Assembly (NCBI GenBank): GCA_036344135.1
Contig: JAYYUG010000055.1
Location: 1 to 23,004 of the forward strand
DNA from: GCA-002731945 sp036344135
Lineage (GTDB): Bacteria; Pseudomonadota; Alphaproteobacteria; MED-G09
DNA: 23,004 bases
Reading direction: 5' to 3'
Both the position numbers and the translations under genes were made by a program. Shown in pieces: positions 22,254-23,004 of this stretch; the first letter of the stretch is position 1; each line of letters opens with the position of its first letter. A model generated the notes under the pieces. It made no database searches. It was not told where the DNA came from and saw nothing but the letters and a program-made list of their open reading frames with translations.

Positions 22254-23004
22254 ATGAGTGAAATCAATCAAGGAAAAGTAGTACAAATTATGGGAGCTGT
22301 CGTCGATGTCAAATTTGAAAACCATTTGCCGTCAATACTTGAGGCCCTCGAGATAGAGCAAGATGGGAATAAGCTGGTTTTAGAGGTAGCTCAACATCTA
22401 GGGGAAAACACCGTTAGGACTATAGCTATGGATAAAACGGAAGGACTAAAAAGGGGACATGATGTAATAAACACAGGAGAGCCTATTTCAGTGCCAGTAG
22501 GTGAGAGTACTCTTGGACGAATCATTAATGTTGTTGGAGAGCCAGTTGATCAACTTGGAGATATCAAGGCAAAAGAGAAAAAATCTATTCATCAGCTTGC
22601 TCCAGAATTTATTGAACAATCCACAGAAAGAGAAGTGCTTGTTACGGGAATTAAGGTTGTCGACCTCTTATGCCCCTATGCTAAAGGCGGTAAGATAGGA
22701 CTTTTTGGTGGAGCAGGTGTAGGAAAAACAATTTTAATTATGGAACTTATAAATAATATCGCCAAATCACATGGTGGATATTCAGTTTTTGCAGGAGTTG
22801 GCGAAAGAACTCGCGAAGGAAATGACTTATATTGGGAAATGATAGAATCCGGTGTTAATAAAGAAGGCGGAGGGAAGGGTTCGAAATGTTCATTGGTATA
22901 TGGACAGATGAATGAACCTCCAGGAGCAAGAGCCAGAGTTGGTTTATCAGGACTTACGGTTGCCGAACATTTTCGTGATCAAGGTCAAGACGTTTTATTC
23001 TTCG
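22254..23004 (+). CDS. atpD: ATP synthase F1 beta subunit (partial, 3' end outside window)
   Basis: AtpD holds the catalytic sites of F1. From ATG 22254 the frame stays open to the window edge, giving 250 codons plus one base, roughly half the usual 470 or so residues. Visible landmarks are GKVVQIMGAVVDVKFE, the P-loop GGAGVGKT (152-159, catalytic K158), the GERTREGNDLYWEM segment, and VYGQMNEPPGARARVGLSGL. A glycine-rich NKEGGGKGSKCS loop before VYGQMNE resembles alphaproteobacterial AtpD. AAGGA at 22244-22248 lies 5 bases before the ATG. It is the fourth gene of atpHAGD; atpC (epsilon) would be expected just outside the window. Confidence 0.98.
   Translation, partial: MSEINQGKVVQIMGAVVDVKFENHLPSILEALEIEQDGNKLVLEVAQHLGENTVRTIAMDKTEGLKRGHDVINTGEPISVPVGESTLGRIINVVGEPVDQLGDIKAKEKKSIHQLAPEFIEQSTEREVLVTGIKVVDLLCPYAKGGKIGLFGGAGVGKTILIMELINNIAKSHGGYSVFAGVGERTREGNDLYWEMIESGVNKEGGGKGSKCSLVYGQMNEPPGARARVGLSGLTVAEHFRDQGQDVLFF

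Noticed and set aside
22501..22698. Short plus-strand open frame near the right edge
   Set aside because: It is out of frame within atpD, whose own frame is open from 22254 to the window end.

Overview
The window is a compact, AT-rich bacterial chromosome segment. It carries 21 complete or broken protein genes plus one clipped gene at each edge. Gene order and protein features point to an alphaproteobacterium: S16 tail-rimM-trmD-rplS followed by leuC-leuD-leuB-asd; sdhCDAB-zapE-mdh-sucCD-lpd; and priA followed by atpHAGD. An LDH-like malate dehydrogenase and an AtpD glycine-rich loop of alphaproteobacterial type agree with this. Low GC, very short intergenic gaps and the absence of mobile elements suggest a streamlined, perhaps free-living marine lineage; that last step is inference. 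No stretch over 300 bases lacks a gene. I see no tRNA, rRNA, CRISPR, prophage or insertion sequence.

Region 1 (1-1942) is the ribosome and tRNA maturation block. It holds the C-terminal tail of ribosomal protein S16 (four perfect 30-bp repeats), rimM (reading frame broken by an apparent 1-base deletion), trmD and rplS. Region 2 (1969-6143) is amino acid biosynthesis: leuC, leuD and leuB for leucine, and asd for the aspartate family. Region 3 (6164-15119) is respiration and the TCA cycle: sdhC, sdhD, sdhA, sdhB, the AFG1/ZapE ATPase, mdh, sucC, sucD and lpd. All genes from S16 to lpd lie on the plus strand with gaps of about 100 bp or less, and many are nearly touching. The usual alphaproteobacterial sucA and sucB (2-oxoglutarate dehydrogenase E1 and E2) are absent between sucD and lpd.

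Region 4 (15127-17052, minus strand) holds a Xer-type tyrosine recombinase with an unusual insertion of about 90 residues and a small transaldolase/FSA-family aldolase. They converge on lpd and diverge from priA. Region 5 (17133-23004, plus strand) holds priA (replication restart helicase), a 137-bp gap, then the F1 part of ATP synthase: atpH, atpA, atpG and the first 250 codons of atpD.

Metabolically the window links carbon oxidation (succinate dehydrogenase, malate dehydrogenase, succinyl-CoA synthetase, E3) to ATP synthesis (F1-ATPase), next to translation and amino acid genes. Most of it is conserved core genome. The points worth a second look are the repeat-bearing S16 tail, the rimM frameshift, the missing sucAB, the XerC insertion and a Gly-to-Trp change in a conserved PriA motif. 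I found no convincing undescribed system.
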